Part shown: positions 1 through 8,355 of the stretch, piece after piece
Layout: every line of letters begins with the position of its first letter
Numbering within the stretch: position 1 is the stretch's first letter
DNA from: Gracilimonas sediminicola
GTDB lineage: Bacteria; Bacteroidota; Rhodothermia; Balneolales; Balneolaceae
Reading direction: 5' to 3'
Assembly (NCBI RefSeq): GCF_024320785.1
Contig: NZ_JANDBC010000002.1
Coordinates: 124,001 to 188,000, forward strand
DNA: 64,000 bases
Program-made: the position numbers and the translations under genes
Notes under the pieces: generated by a model
The model's database searches: none
Told to the model about the DNA's origin: nothing
The model's input: only the letters and a program-made list of their open reading frames with translations

Positions 1-411
1 TGAAATCACATTTCCCTTGGTATCTATTGGTTCCGGAGCTTCCGGGCGCACCAGGTACATGGTTTTAGTCAGCTCCTCGCCGTTCAGTTCTACTCTGAAT
101 TCTATTTGAGTGGTATCCGACCTGTGCTCCATCATATGTATGAATGCACCGCTTTCGTAAACCTTCACCGGCTTTCCGTTTATATATGCATTTGCAGCGG
201 GGTTCGTGTTAGCTGCAACACGATATCGCGAAAAACTGTAGGTAACCGTATCGGTTTCCGGAATTACAATATTCAGGTAAAGGGAATCACTGACTGCAAT
301 GGTAGTGTCGGCCTGAACCGTATCAACCCTGACAGAATCGACCTGAGCTTGCAGGCATTGTGGAGTAAAATGTACAACCAGAAAAGCGGCTAATAAACTT
401 AAATACTTCAT
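1..411 (-). CDS. Secreted protein, N-terminal part only (possibly a cell-wall amidase)
   Basis: Reading from an ATG at 411, the frame stays open to the window edge (137 codons), so the C-terminus is missing. It starts with a signal peptide (MKYLSLLAAFLVVHF, cleavage probably after LQA). The mature part has a Thr/Asp/Val-rich stretch and then a beta-rich domain containing NTNPAANAYINGKPVKVY and FRVELNGEELTK. Its start lies 3 bp after the namZ stop codon, so it is the second gene of that transcript. A domain of this look precedes amidase_3 domains in some relatives as I remember them, and an amidase would fit beside NamZ and NagZ, but no catalytic domain is visible. The gene is sure; the function is a guess. 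Confidence 0.75.
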   Translation of the reverse strand, partial: MKYLSLLAAFLVVHFTPQCLQAQVDSVRVDTVQADTTIAVSDSLYLNIVIPETDTVTYSFSRYRVAANTNPAANAYINGKPVKVYESGAFIHMMEHRSDTTQIEFRVELNGEELTKTMYLVRPEAPEPIDTKGNVIS

Positions 412-414
412 GAA

Positions 415-1659
415 TTACTTGTATAGATAATAGTTTTGTGATTTCTCTTTGAAGGAGGCTACATCTTTGGAAAGGTATTCCGAGATGTCTGAAACTTTAT
501 AGTTTTGGCTGAAGAGCATCCTAATTTGATCGGTTCCGGTAACTTTCTCAAACATACTCCATCGGTTTTTGCCCATTTCAAAAACATCCTTATCCGGATA
601 CATTTCTTTGTGAACCTGCATAAACCAAAACTGCAGCTTCATTAAATGAGCCTGCGTGTAGTCGCTGAAATGAATCTGAACACCATGTAAAGTCTTGCCC
701 TGATCCCTTCCATAAAAAGGCTTAAATACAATGGGGCGAAATACCACTCCCGGTATATCCAGGGCATTCATGCGGTCGGCAAGCTCACCTTCATCAATCC
801 ACTCAGCGGCAAACACCTGGAAAGGAAGCGTATATCCAACACCTTCCGAGAATACTCCCAACTCTCCCATAATACCTGTGGCCACATAAAAGTAAGCGGA
901 ATACTCATGCGGAATATGCGGTGATGTGGGCACCCAGGGCAATCCCGTTTCATCAAAGGTCATAGAGCGGTTCCAGTCTTCCATTTCCACAACGGTAAGA
1001 CTACATTGTTTGCCATCAGCCAGCCAGCCTTCTTTGTTGATCATTTTGGCTACTTCACCCGGAGTAAGCCCATAGATATAGGGAACCGGAAACTGACTCA
1101 CAAAAGAAAAATATCCTTCTTCCACAATATTGCCTTCCACCTTTTCCCCACCCAGTGGATTGGGACGGTCGAGCACCACAAACTCAAGGTCATGCTCTGC
1201 GGCAGCTTCCATGGCCAGCCCCATTGTACTGATGTAGGTGTACGAACGAACGCCGATGTCCTGAATATCATAAACCAGCACATCCACATTCTCCAGCATT
1301 TCCGGAGTTGGCTTGCGGGTTGCCCCATATAGTGAAAACACGGTTACACCGGTTGCTTCATCCACATAGGTATCAACCTTGTCACCGGCGGCGAACTCTC
1401 CTCTTACCCCGTGTTCCGGCCCGTATAAAGCCGTGAGCTCCACACCCGGAGCGTTGTAAATAAGATCCACAGTAGATACAAGATCAGCATTGACTCCGGT
1501 GGCGTTAGTGATAACTCCAACTCTTTTTCCTTTCAATAATTCGAAGTTGTTTTCAGCCAACACTTCAATTCCGGTTTTAACTTGGTTAGTATGCTGAGTG
1601 AAGCCGTTTGAATATCCCAAAAAACTTACCAGCAGAACGAGCAGAGCTTTTTTCATCAT
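415..1659 (-). CDS. namZ: Exo-beta-N-acetylmuramidase NamZ (DUF1343, GH171 family)
   Basis: Predicted to cut MurNAc from the non-reducing end of peptidoglycan fragments, outside the cytoplasm. The 414-residue product has a signal peptide (residues 1-22, MMKKALLVLLVSFLGYSNG). Family signatures follow in order: YGPEHGVRG at 79-87, DIQDIGVRSYTY at 131-142 and LDRPNPLGG at 163-171. Length matches the family. It is divergent from nagZ with 110 bp between start codons, and the truncated secreted gene follows after 3 bp. NamZ acts on glycan ends from which GlcNAc has been removed (known for the Bacillus enzyme), so an external N-acetylglucosaminidase is expected; the exported GH3 at 59 kb is a candidate. 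Family assignment is firm; substrate is from family knowledge. Confidence 0.93.
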   Translation of the reverse strand: MMKKALLVLLVSFLGYSNGFTQHTNQVKTGIEVLAENNFELLKGKRVGVITNATGVNADLVSTVDLIYNAPGVELTALYGPEHGVRGEFAAGDKVDTYVDEATGVTVFSLYGATRKPTPEMLENVDVLVYDIQDIGVRSYTYISTMGLAMEAAAEHDLEFVVLDRPNPLGGEKVEGNIVEEGYFSFVSQFPVPYIYGLTPGEVAKMINKEGWLADGKQCSLTVVEMEDWNRSMTFDETGLPWVPTSPHIPHEYSAYFYVATGIMGELGVFSEGVGYTLPFQVFAAEWIDEGELADRMNALDIPGVVFRPIVFKPFYGRDQGKTLHGVQIHFSDYTQAHLMKLQFWFMQVHKEMYPDKDVFEMGKNRWSMFEKVTGTDQIRMLFSQNYKVSDISEYLSKDVASFKEKSQNYYLYK

Positions 1660-1769
1660 AATAAGAGTGATCTTTTTTTCATTTTAAGCTGTTGAAGTTA
1701 TACATTCTCAACCTGAACTTCAGGCACGAATGATTACTACTTGTAAAAAATAGAAACCCCTTCAAGCAC
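1660..1769. promoter_or_regulatory. Divergent promoter region between namZ and nagZ
   Basis: These 110 bp separate the start codons of namZ (minus) and nagZ (plus) and must hold promoters for both or be shared by them. The stretch is A+T-rich. I do not see a pair of promoter elements clear enough to place, nor an obvious operator palindrome. The role is inferred from gene orientation. Confidence 0.4.
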
Positions 1770-2831
1770 ATGCCCAACAGCAACCTAAGTACCGTAAGCG
1801 AACTAAGTCTTAAAGAAAAAATTGGCCAGCTTTTTTTAATGGGATTCAGGGGGAATGACATCTCTGAAGATTCGGAAGTTCTGAACATGATTAAAGAACA
1901 CAAACCGGGCGGAGTTATTCTCTTTGATAAAGATATGGTTCATGACCAACCGGTTCATAATATCAAGTCGCCTGAACAGGTTCGAAGCCTTACAAAAGCA
2001 TTACAAGCTTCTTCCGAAACCCCTCTTTTAATTGGTATTGACCAGGAAGGCGGACTTATAAACCGGCTGAAGCCCGAGTACGGATTTCCCGAAACCATCT
2101 CTCATCAGAAGTTAGGTGAGAAAGACGATGAAGAATACACTGAATTGCATTCCCGGCATATCGCCAAAACACTATCTGAAGCCGGTATTAACCTCAATTT
2201 TGCCCCGGTGCTTGATTTAAGCTCCAACCCCGACAGCTCCATCATTGCAAAGAGAGAACGATCGTTTGGAACTTCGCCGGAAAAAGTAACACGGCATGCA
2301 CAAGCTTACATCAAAGGACATCGGCAGGAAAACATACAAACCTGTTGCAAACATTTCCCCGGACATGGCAGCGCAGAAGGTGATACGCACGCCGGTTTCG
2401 TTGACATCACAGACACATGGGAGGAAAATGAACTGGACCCATATGAGACCCTGATCAATGAAGGGCTTTGCACTATGATTATGACCGCACACATCTTCCA
2501 TAATGATATGGATGAAGTTGTGCCCGCCACCCTTTCGAGAAATGTGTTAAAGAATCTGTTAAGAAAAAACCTGGGTTTCAGCGGAGTGATCATCTCTGAC
2601 GATATGCAGATGAGGGCCATTTCCGATCATTATTCCCTCAAAGAATCACTGTTAGAAGGATTAAAAGCAGGCCTCGATATCTTCTGCTTTGGCAACAACC
2701 TGCTTAAAGAACAGGTGGAACTCAAGGATTGCATTTCTGCCGTGGAGCAACTTGTTGAGGAAGGAGAAATTTCGGAGGAAAGAATTGATGAATCTGTGTC
2801 CCGGATTTTGAAGCTGAAGGAAAGCCTCTAA
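1770..2831 (+). CDS. nagZ: Beta-N-acetylglucosaminidase NagZ (GH3), cytosolic
   Basis: Removes GlcNAc from peptidoglycan-derived muropeptides. The 353-residue protein has no signal peptide, so it should be cytosolic. GH3 signatures: IGIDQEGG at 88-95, KHFPGHG at 194-200, the Asp205-Thr-His207 pair typical of the NagZ catalytic loop, and VIISDDMQM at 273-281, which carries the nucleophile Asp. A single GH3 N-terminal barrel and no C-terminal domain match the short NagZ type. It is divergent from namZ and convergent with the sugar kinase, with palindromic repeats after the stop codon. A second, exported GH3 with the same KHFPGHG loop is encoded at 59.2 kb, so the two probably work in different compartments. 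Confidence 0.93.
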   Translation: MPNSNLSTVSELSLKEKIGQLFLMGFRGNDISEDSEVLNMIKEHKPGGVILFDKDMVHDQPVHNIKSPEQVRSLTKALQASSETPLLIGIDQEGGLINRLKPEYGFPETISHQKLGEKDDEEYTELHSRHIAKTLSEAGINLNFAPVLDLSSNPDSSIIAKRERSFGTSPEKVTRHAQAYIKGHRQENIQTCCKHFPGHGSAEGDTHAGFVDITDTWEENELDPYETLINEGLCTMIMTAHIFHNDMDEVVPATLSRNVLKNLLRKNLGFSGVIISDDMQMRAISDHYSLKESLLEGLKAGLDIFCFGNNLLKEQVELKDCISAVEQLVEEGEISEERIDESVSRILKLKESL

Positions 2832-2862
2832 GAACAAGCCCAAAAGTATGTTTCATGATAAA

Positions 2863-3070
2863 AATAGCTTCGTCCTTCAGGACGGGGATTATGAAATTTG
2901 AAGATAACCCAAGCATCTATAGGTATTAAGTTTAGATGCTTATCGCAGGGTTGGGCTTTCCACTTTAAAGGCATATAGCCAAAGCTTCGAACACCTATTT
3001 TACTTAATCTACATCAGGGCGAAGCTTTTCATTTTACTTTTTCTACCCCGCCCTGAAGGGCGGAGCTATT
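2863..3070. repeat. Palindromic element with inverted 25-bp ends (REP/MITE-like)
   Basis: Two 25-bp units, 2863-2887 and 3046-3070, are inverted copies of each other. Each is itself a hairpin: gtccttcaggac in the first and ccgccctgaagggcgg in the second. Between them lies about 160 bp without a gene, including a 9-bp hairpin (aagcatcta / tagatgctt) at about 2911-2941. The element sits between the convergent nagZ and kinase genes. The layout resembles REP pairs or small non-autonomous elements mobilised by IS200-like enzymes; no transposase is present. It may also act as a bidirectional transcription stop. Confidence 0.7.
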
Positions 3071-3150
3071 GCCGATTACTTCTCCTTGATCATCTGTCTT
3101 ATGCCACTCAAAAAACCAAATTTAGAAAGGCAAAGCCATCACAGTCGGAG

Positions 3151-3264
3151 CAACCTTTCAGCGTCCGCAGGTCCTGAAAGCGTTGCGGGGATACGACCGT
3201 GTAGATATCGGATTGCTTAATTTACCGCCGAACGCTCCAAGGTCCTGCGGACGCTTGGAGGTTC
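3151..3264. repeat. Second inverted REP pair (35-bp units)
   Basis: Units at 3151-3185 and 3230-3264 are inverted copies sharing the core agcgtccgcagg, each with imperfect dyad symmetry (aacct...ccgcagg...agcgtt). About 44 bp separate them. The second unit ends about 10 bp from the stop codon of the kinase gene. The unit differs in sequence from the neighbouring 2863-3070 pair, so this 440-bp gap between convergent genes holds two unrelated repeat families side by side. Confidence 0.7.
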
Positions 3265-3273
3265 TTCTTTCCT

Positions 3274-4128
3274 TTAAGCCTTGGATTCTTTCAGATGGTT
3301 CTCCACCAAACGTTCAATTGGTTTTCGGACAATGACGCTTAAATTCAGCCCTCTTTCTGATAAAACGCTTTCAAGGGTTTCACGGTGAATGGCGGCAATA
3401 GATCCTACAAAGCCGATTTCTTTTCCGGACAGGTCCCCGAAGTAGGCCAGCTGCTTATCGGCAAAATCTTCGAAACCGCTCCGCACAATATTCTTGATGA
3501 AATCATGATCAGCAAAATTACCCAGCAGATGAGAAAAGGACGCCACAAACCGATTTCCTTTCGGCTTTTTATACACCATTTCCAGGATGTTATCCAGCCT
3601 CATGTCGTGCCGTTGCTCCAGTTCATTCCTCAAATCTTCCGGCATAATGTTATAGTAGTAACTTCTCAAAATGCGTTTCCCAAAATATCCGCCCGAGCCT
3701 TCATCACCCAGCGTAAAACCCAGCGAAGGTATCTTGTTTACTATCTTTTCCCCGTCATAGATGCACGAGTTGGACCCGGTTCCCAAGATACAAGCCACTC
3801 CCGGCTTATCCCAGAAACAGGCTTTTGCAGCTGCCAACAGATCGGTATCTACCTGAATCTCGGCATTACTGAAACAGGCAGCGATTCCTTTTCTGACGAC
3901 TTCCTTGCTCTTCTCTGTCCCACAGCCGGCTCCGTAAAAAAAGATTTTATCAACAGGCTTACTCTCCAAAACCTGTGCCAGTCCCTCGTCAATGGCATGG
4001 ATGAGTTGCTCAAGCGACATGAAATACGGGTTCAGTCCGTCCGTATGGAAATACTCCTTATGCCCTTCATCATCTATTAAAATCCATTCCGTTTTGGTGG
4101 AGCCACTATCTGCTATCAGTATGTTCAT
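3274..4128 (-). CDS. BadF/BadG-type N-acetylhexosamine kinase (MurK/GlcNAc-kinase-like)
   Basis: Predicted ATP-dependent kinase for GlcNAc and/or MurNAc in the cytosol. The 284 residues show the ASKHA-fold ATPase signatures: phosphate-1 loop ADSGSTKTEW at 6-15, the second phosphate/adenosine loop LGTGSNS at 115-121, and GDEGSGGYFG at 141-150, typical of the BadF/BadG/BcrA/BcrD family that includes N-acetylglucosamine kinase. Members called MurK phosphorylate MurNAc, and the location beside namZ and nagZ favours that. No MurQ etherase is in the window. The stop lies just inside the repeat block; the start is 100 bp from the divergent membrane-protein gene. Family is firm, exact sugar is inferred. 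Confidence 0.85.
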   Translation of the reverse strand: MNILIADSGSTKTEWILIDDEGHKEYFHTDGLNPYFMSLEQLIHAIDEGLAQVLESKPVDKIFFYGAGCGTEKSKEVVRKGIAACFSNAEIQVDTDLLAAAKACFWDKPGVACILGTGSNSCIYDGEKIVNKIPSLGFTLGDEGSGGYFGKRILRSYYYNIMPEDLRNELEQRHDMRLDNILEMVYKKPKGNRFVASFSHLLGNFADHDFIKNIVRSGFEDFADKQLAYFGDLSGKEIGFVGSIAAIHRETLESVLSERGLNLSVIVRKPIERLVENHLKESKA

Positions 4129-4228
4129 GCATCTATTTTAATTGATTGGAGCGAAGATACTTAACACATTATTCCATTACCACTTTGGTTTCTTTTTTTA
4201 TACTATTGGCGTTCACTAAATATTCTTT

Positions 4229-5389
4229 ATGACTACTCTCAGCGGAATTTCATCAGGCAAACGGCTCGTTTCACTCGATTTCTTCAGAGGTGCTACCGTT
4301 GCCGCCATGATTTTGGTCAACAATCCCGGATCATGGTCACACATATACGGACCTTTAAAACATGCGGCCTGGCATGGATGGACGCCAACCGATCTCATAT
4401 TCCCGTTTTTCTTATTCATTGTTGGCGTTTCCATTGTGCTGGCTTTTACCAAAGCAAAGGCAAAAGGTGCCGATGATTCTGATTTGTTGAAGAAGACGCT
4501 CATCCGGGCCGCAAAAATATTCGTCCTCGGACTGGCCCTTTCCGCTTTTCCCTATCTTACATTTATCCCGGATTTCGGACTCCACCAGAACCTGATTGAT
4601 ATTCGCATCCCCGGAGTTCTGCAACGAATTGCTATCTGCTATGCCGTGGGAGCTTTCCTGTTCCTTTACACCAAACCCAGAACCCAAATGCTTACGCTGG
4701 GCGGACTCCTTATCGGTTACTGGATTTTGATGATGGCCATTCCTGTTCCCGGTTATGGAGCCGGAGCCATTGATACCGCAGAAGGAAATCTTGCAGCCTA
4801 TATCGATCAGTTGCTACTCTCCGGCCATATGTGGAAGGAAAACTGGGATCCCGAAGGCTTGCTTAGTACGCTTCCGGCTATTGGAACAACCCTGATTGGA
4901 ATCTGGACGGGACGAATGTTGATGAGTGATAAAGAATCCGAATCTTCGCGAACCATACAGTTTTTCATTTGGGGCTTCATACTCATCATTCTTGGATATG
5001 CCTGGAGCTGGATTTTCCCTGTCAACAAGAATATATGGACCAGCTCTTACACCTTATTTACCGGCGGACAGGCCATGTGTATTTTCGGATTATGCTACTG
5101 GTTTATTGATGTAAAAAGTAAGCAGCGATTTACTGACTGGGGCGTGGCTTATGGAATTAATGCCATCACCGTCTTTTTCCTGAGTGGAGTTATTGCCCGA
5201 GTATTTAACATGATCCGGTTTTCATATGGCGGTGAATCTTATACCCTCAAAGGCTGGATTTACGAAGTGGTTCTCAGCTCTATAGCTTCGCCTATTAACG
5301 CTTCCCTGCTTTATGCAATCATGTGGATCGTGCTCTTTTACCTGCTCGCCGCCTGGATGAAAAAGAAGAATATCATCATCAAGGTGTAG
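4229..5389 (+). CDS. NagX/HGSNAT-like membrane protein (DUF5009/COG4299)
   Basis: Integral inner-membrane protein of 386 residues with about ten hydrophobic segments. The N-terminal signature SLDFFRG (15-21) followed by HAAWHGWTPTDLIFPF (45-60) is diagnostic of the family related to heparan-alpha-glucosaminide N-acetyltransferase, called NagX in some amino-sugar gene clusters. Members have been proposed to transport or acylate amino sugars; from memory, a MurNAc transporter in Tannerella belongs here or nearby. Next to a sugar kinase, NagZ and NamZ, uptake of MurNAc or GlcNAc across the inner membrane is the most economical role, but acyl transfer is not excluded. The ATG at 4229 is the natural start before the first membrane segment. 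Confidence 0.82.
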   Translation: MTTLSGISSGKRLVSLDFFRGATVAAMILVNNPGSWSHIYGPLKHAAWHGWTPTDLIFPFFLFIVGVSIVLAFTKAKAKGADDSDLLKKTLIRAAKIFVLGLALSAFPYLTFIPDFGLHQNLIDIRIPGVLQRIAICYAVGAFLFLYTKPRTQMLTLGGLLIGYWILMMAIPVPGYGAGAIDTAEGNLAAYIDQLLLSGHMWKENWDPEGLLSTLPAIGTTLIGIWTGRMLMSDKESESSRTIQFFIWGFILIILGYAWSWIFPVNKNIWTSSYTLFTGGQAMCIFGLCYWFIDVKSKQRFTDWGVAYGINAITVFFLSGVIARVFNMIRFSYGGESYTLKGWIYEVVLSSIASPINASLLYAIMWIVLFYLLAAWMKKKNIIIKV

Positions 5390-5455
5390 CTTAAGATTCT
5401 TTTTGAGCCAATTTGAATCTCGCACTGCTGTGGATGTGGTTGGTTGTAAAACCCG

Positions 5456-5605
5456 GTCATCGCGAGGAGTTGTACGGTGAAACAGGACTCCCTTGCCTGG
5501 CGACGACGCGATCTCCATAAGCCACTTGGAATGTAGGTACAGGGAGATTGCCGCGTCGTTATGCATCCAGCCCGACATTCGGATTTATGGGCTCCTCGCA
5601 ATGAC
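5456..5605. repeat. 150-bp imperfect long palindrome, copy 1 (gcgaggag family)
   Basis: The outer arms are gtcatcgcgaggag at 5456-5469 and ctcctcgcaatgac at 5592-5605; inner arms are cgacgcgatctcc (about 5504-5516) and ggagattgccgcgtcg (about 5542-5557). The whole can fold as a long stem with internal loops. It lies between the convergent genes for the membrane protein and the phosphodiester glycosidase and accounts for most of the 252-bp gap. A second copy with the same plan is at 8169-8321, on the other side of the glycosidase gene. Confidence 0.8.
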
Positions 5606-5641
5606 GTCAGAGTTTTTACTTCTTCTTATCCCGAATTCGCT

Positions 5642-8077
5642 TTACTTAATGAGCATCATTTTCCGGGAAATGCTTACCTCGCTGGTTGAAAGCCGGTAGA
5701 GATATAATCCGGAGGATAGTGTTCCGGCGTCAAAACTAACGGTGTGATTCCCTGCGCTAAGCCTTCGATCCACTAAAGAAGCTACCTTTCTGCCAAGTAC
5801 ATCATACACATCAAGATCTACCTGGCTTGCATTCGGAATGCGGAAGGAAATATTGGTGGTAGGATTAAAAGGATTTGGATAATTCTGGTTCAAAGAAACA
5901 TCATTCGGAACCTCAGAATCTCCGGTTTTTTCATTAGAAACTACCGTTCGGTTGGGATATACTACTTCAAGATTATCCAGGAAAATGGCTCCGGAATATC
6001 TTTCACCGCTTTGCTGATCGGAGGCCAGTTTGATGCCAATCTTTTTAATGGTGATCGGATAGTAGAAACTGCTGAATGGATCAACCGGGGTAATATCACT
6101 TGTTAGTGCCGGATAGATGTCAAACTGGGTGTTTTCGGCCCATTTTTTAACCCGGACGGTATATAATTCATCGTTGTTATCTGCCAGTTCCAGTTCAATT
6201 AAATGCCTTTTACCATCGGATCTTGCATCAAGGTTGATGGAATCTGGCACCCCAAATACCGGAATATCCGTTTCAAGGTATGCCCATATATTTGGATCGT
6301 TGTCATATACAAATTCATAATCCAGACGAACGGAGTGGGATCCTTCGGTAAACGTGCTGTCAACCACGGTGAGTTCAGAGTTTTGAAGATCTAAATTTTC
6401 TCCGCTCAGCGACCAGCCTTCAAGATCCTCAAACCCGCTGACGGTTTCAATTCCTCCCCCGATCTGCACCTCAACTTCAACCGTATCAGAAATACCATCA
6501 TAGGTTCCGATTACGGGCGTGGTACCTTCTGTTTTACCAATAAACGTTCCATCAATCACCTCCCCTACTTCCTCGCTACCCACTTGCCAGCTGATGTCTG
6601 TATTACTTACCCCACGTTTTTGTCCGTCAAAATCAAAGGACTCATTAAAAAAGCTGAACTCATAGGAACTGTCAGTAGCCGCATATTTGGGGAAAAGAGA
6701 GAACTCGGTAATTCCTTTCACAATAACCATCGCTGTGTCTTTCATTCCCTCATAATCGACATAAACATAACCGGTATCCGGAGCATCGCCGGCTGTAAAA
6801 TTGCCTTCACTATCAATGGTCGCAGTAAAGTTCTCGCTCAGGCTAAAGCTCAGTTTTTGAGGGTCGAGCTCAACCGGATAGTAGTTCTCATCGCTTCCCC
6901 GGGCTGTAAACGTAAACGTATTGCCCCTGTATAATTTTTTGAATGTGGGATCAAGCTTTAAATGCTCCAGTACTCCCGTTTTCTGCTTTAATGAAACCAC
7001 CATCAGTGCATTCGCCACCGCGCGTTCTCCGCTTCCGTCAGAGGGATCATTGACTACCTGATTATGAACAACCATAGTTGTAGAACCGCCGCCATCAAGA
7101 TTCAAAGCATTTTGCACTCCGAATCTTTTCATGAACTCACCCATTTCGGTCAGCGTCATACCGGCACTGGTACTTTGCCGGCCATCAACCGTTAGTAAAT
7201 ACAGTTTTGTTGAATCAGCATTAAAACCTACTGCCGTACGGGGATGTCGTTCCGGCCAGTCGCCCTCATTATTTCCATCATTCAGAAATTTCCCGCGTCC
7301 GCCTACAACTTCTTTGATATCATCGAAACCGGGCATCAGTTGGTGATGCACAACTACGGTATCTCCCGCTTCAAAGCCGTCCAGTATAGTTTTAGAAGTT
7401 CCGTGACCGGATAAAACAAAGGTTGAATCTGAAAGTGCAGCATCTCCCGAGGTTGTTTTCTCTTTCACCACCGCTTTTACTACCCCATTAACTACCCATT
7501 CATCCAGAGCGGTTAGAATAAGCTCTGTTCCAAACTCATTGGTTCCAGTCGAAGCTCCGTAATAGTGATTGTAATAGACTAAAGCGTCCGCTGTTCTGCT
7601 CTGATTTACACCCGTGATATCATATTCATTTCCATCCTGAGAAAGCTTTCCGGTGTAAGTGGTAGGATTTATGAACACCTTTTTTCCTTTAGTATATCCA
7701 AATACATCTCTGCTAATGGGCTTTTTTATGATCTCGCCTTTTATAACCTGTGCATTGGTCGGATTCCCTCCGCCATAAAAGTCACCATTCACCGCAGCAA
7801 TAACCTGATGGCCTTCATAGGATTTTCGCTGTGCCATGGAGCTGGTTCGTTCATAACCTCCGAAGGTATCCTGAGCTTTAACGGTCTCCAGTTTGGTATC
7901 CGGCCGGGTCAAATCCACTTCAACCACATCAAAAGTCCAAGGAACGGAAGGAGCTTCAATGGTATAATGATACATGCCATCCCCGATTTGCTGAACACTC
8001 AGGGTGTCATACTTGATCTGGGCAAATCCGGTGAAGGAACAAAGGAGGAAGGTCAGAGATAGTATCGTTTTCTTCAT
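5642..8077 (-). CDS. Secreted phosphodiester glycosidase (NAGPA domain) with C-terminal sorting domain
   Basis: An 811-residue exported protein: signal peptide 1-19, then a phosphodiester glycosidase domain (NAGPA/DUF2233, about 50-365) with NGDFYGG at 97-103, RHPRTAVGF at 277-285, DGR at 298-300 and NLDGGGSTTM at 326-335. A beta-rich Ig-like part (about 370-550) and a carbohydrate-binding-like jelly-roll part (about 555-710) follow. Residues 732-811 start with NYPNPFNPTT and form a type IX sorting domain ending SRKMMLIK. The family uncaps GlcNAc-phosphodiesters in animals and is thought to act on phosphodiester-linked sugars in bacteria; the substrate here is unknown. The gene is flanked on both sides by the same long palindromic repeat. 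Well conserved catalytic loop, so probably active. Confidence 0.9.
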   Translation of the reverse strand: MKKTILSLTFLLCSFTGFAQIKYDTLSVQQIGDGMYHYTIEAPSVPWTFDVVEVDLTRPDTKLETVKAQDTFGGYERTSSMAQRKSYEGHQVIAAVNGDFYGGGNPTNAQVIKGEIIKKPISRDVFGYTKGKKVFINPTTYTGKLSQDGNEYDITGVNQSRTADALVYYNHYYGASTGTNEFGTELILTALDEWVVNGVVKAVVKEKTTSGDAALSDSTFVLSGHGTSKTILDGFEAGDTVVVHHQLMPGFDDIKEVVGGRGKFLNDGNNEGDWPERHPRTAVGFNADSTKLYLLTVDGRQSTSAGMTLTEMGEFMKRFGVQNALNLDGGGSTTMVVHNQVVNDPSDGSGERAVANALMVVSLKQKTGVLEHLKLDPTFKKLYRGNTFTFTARGSDENYYPVELDPQKLSFSLSENFTATIDSEGNFTAGDAPDTGYVYVDYEGMKDTAMVIVKGITEFSLFPKYAATDSSYEFSFFNESFDFDGQKRGVSNTDISWQVGSEEVGEVIDGTFIGKTEGTTPVIGTYDGISDTVEVEVQIGGGIETVSGFEDLEGWSLSGENLDLQNSELTVVDSTFTEGSHSVRLDYEFVYDNDPNIWAYLETDIPVFGVPDSINLDARSDGKRHLIELELADNNDELYTVRVKKWAENTQFDIYPALTSDITPVDPFSSFYYPITIKKIGIKLASDQQSGERYSGAIFLDNLEVVYPNRTVVSNEKTGDSEVPNDVSLNQNYPNPFNPTTNISFRIPNASQVDLDVYDVLGRKVASLVDRRLSAGNHTVSFDAGTLSSGLYLYRLSTSEVSISRKMMLIK

Positions 8078-8168
8078 AGCTGATAGATGTTAAATTGAAT
8101 AATAAAGCAGGAAATAAACTTTCAGGAATTCCGAAATTTAAAGCGAATCGGGTTCCCCATAAAAAACC

Positions 8169-8321
8169 GTCATTGCGAGGAGCTCGTCAATAAGAATGTA
8201 AAGCCGTGATGCATAACGACGCGGCAATCTCCCTTAACCGATATCCCAAATAAATCAAGGAGATCGCTTCGTCGTCAAACAATAGAGTCCTGCTTCATCA
8301 TATGCTTCTCCTCGCGATGAC
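8169..8321. repeat. 153-bp imperfect long palindrome, copy 2 (gcgaggag family)
   Basis: Outer arms gtcattgcgaggag at 8169-8182 and ctcctcgcgatgac at 8308-8321; inner arms contain cgacgcggcaatctcc and ggagatcgcttcgtcg. Same plan as the copy at 5456-5605. It fills most of the 278-bp gap between the metallophosphoesterase stop and the phosphodiester glycosidase start, so a transcript running from one gene to the other would carry this long stem. Confidence 0.8.
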
Positions 8322-8355
8322 AGTCATTCTTCTTTTCCAATAATTAAAACTCACC

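Noticed and set aside
106-393. A 95-codon plus-strand frame at the left edge
   Set aside because: It lies opposite the truncated secreted gene, whose signal peptide and beta-rich sequence are convincing; the plus-strand product is Cys/Arg-rich with no recognisable pattern.
3385-4080. A 231-codon frame opposite the sugar kinase
   Set aside because: Antisense to a well-supported kinase with all ATP motifs; composition looks like a mirrored frame.
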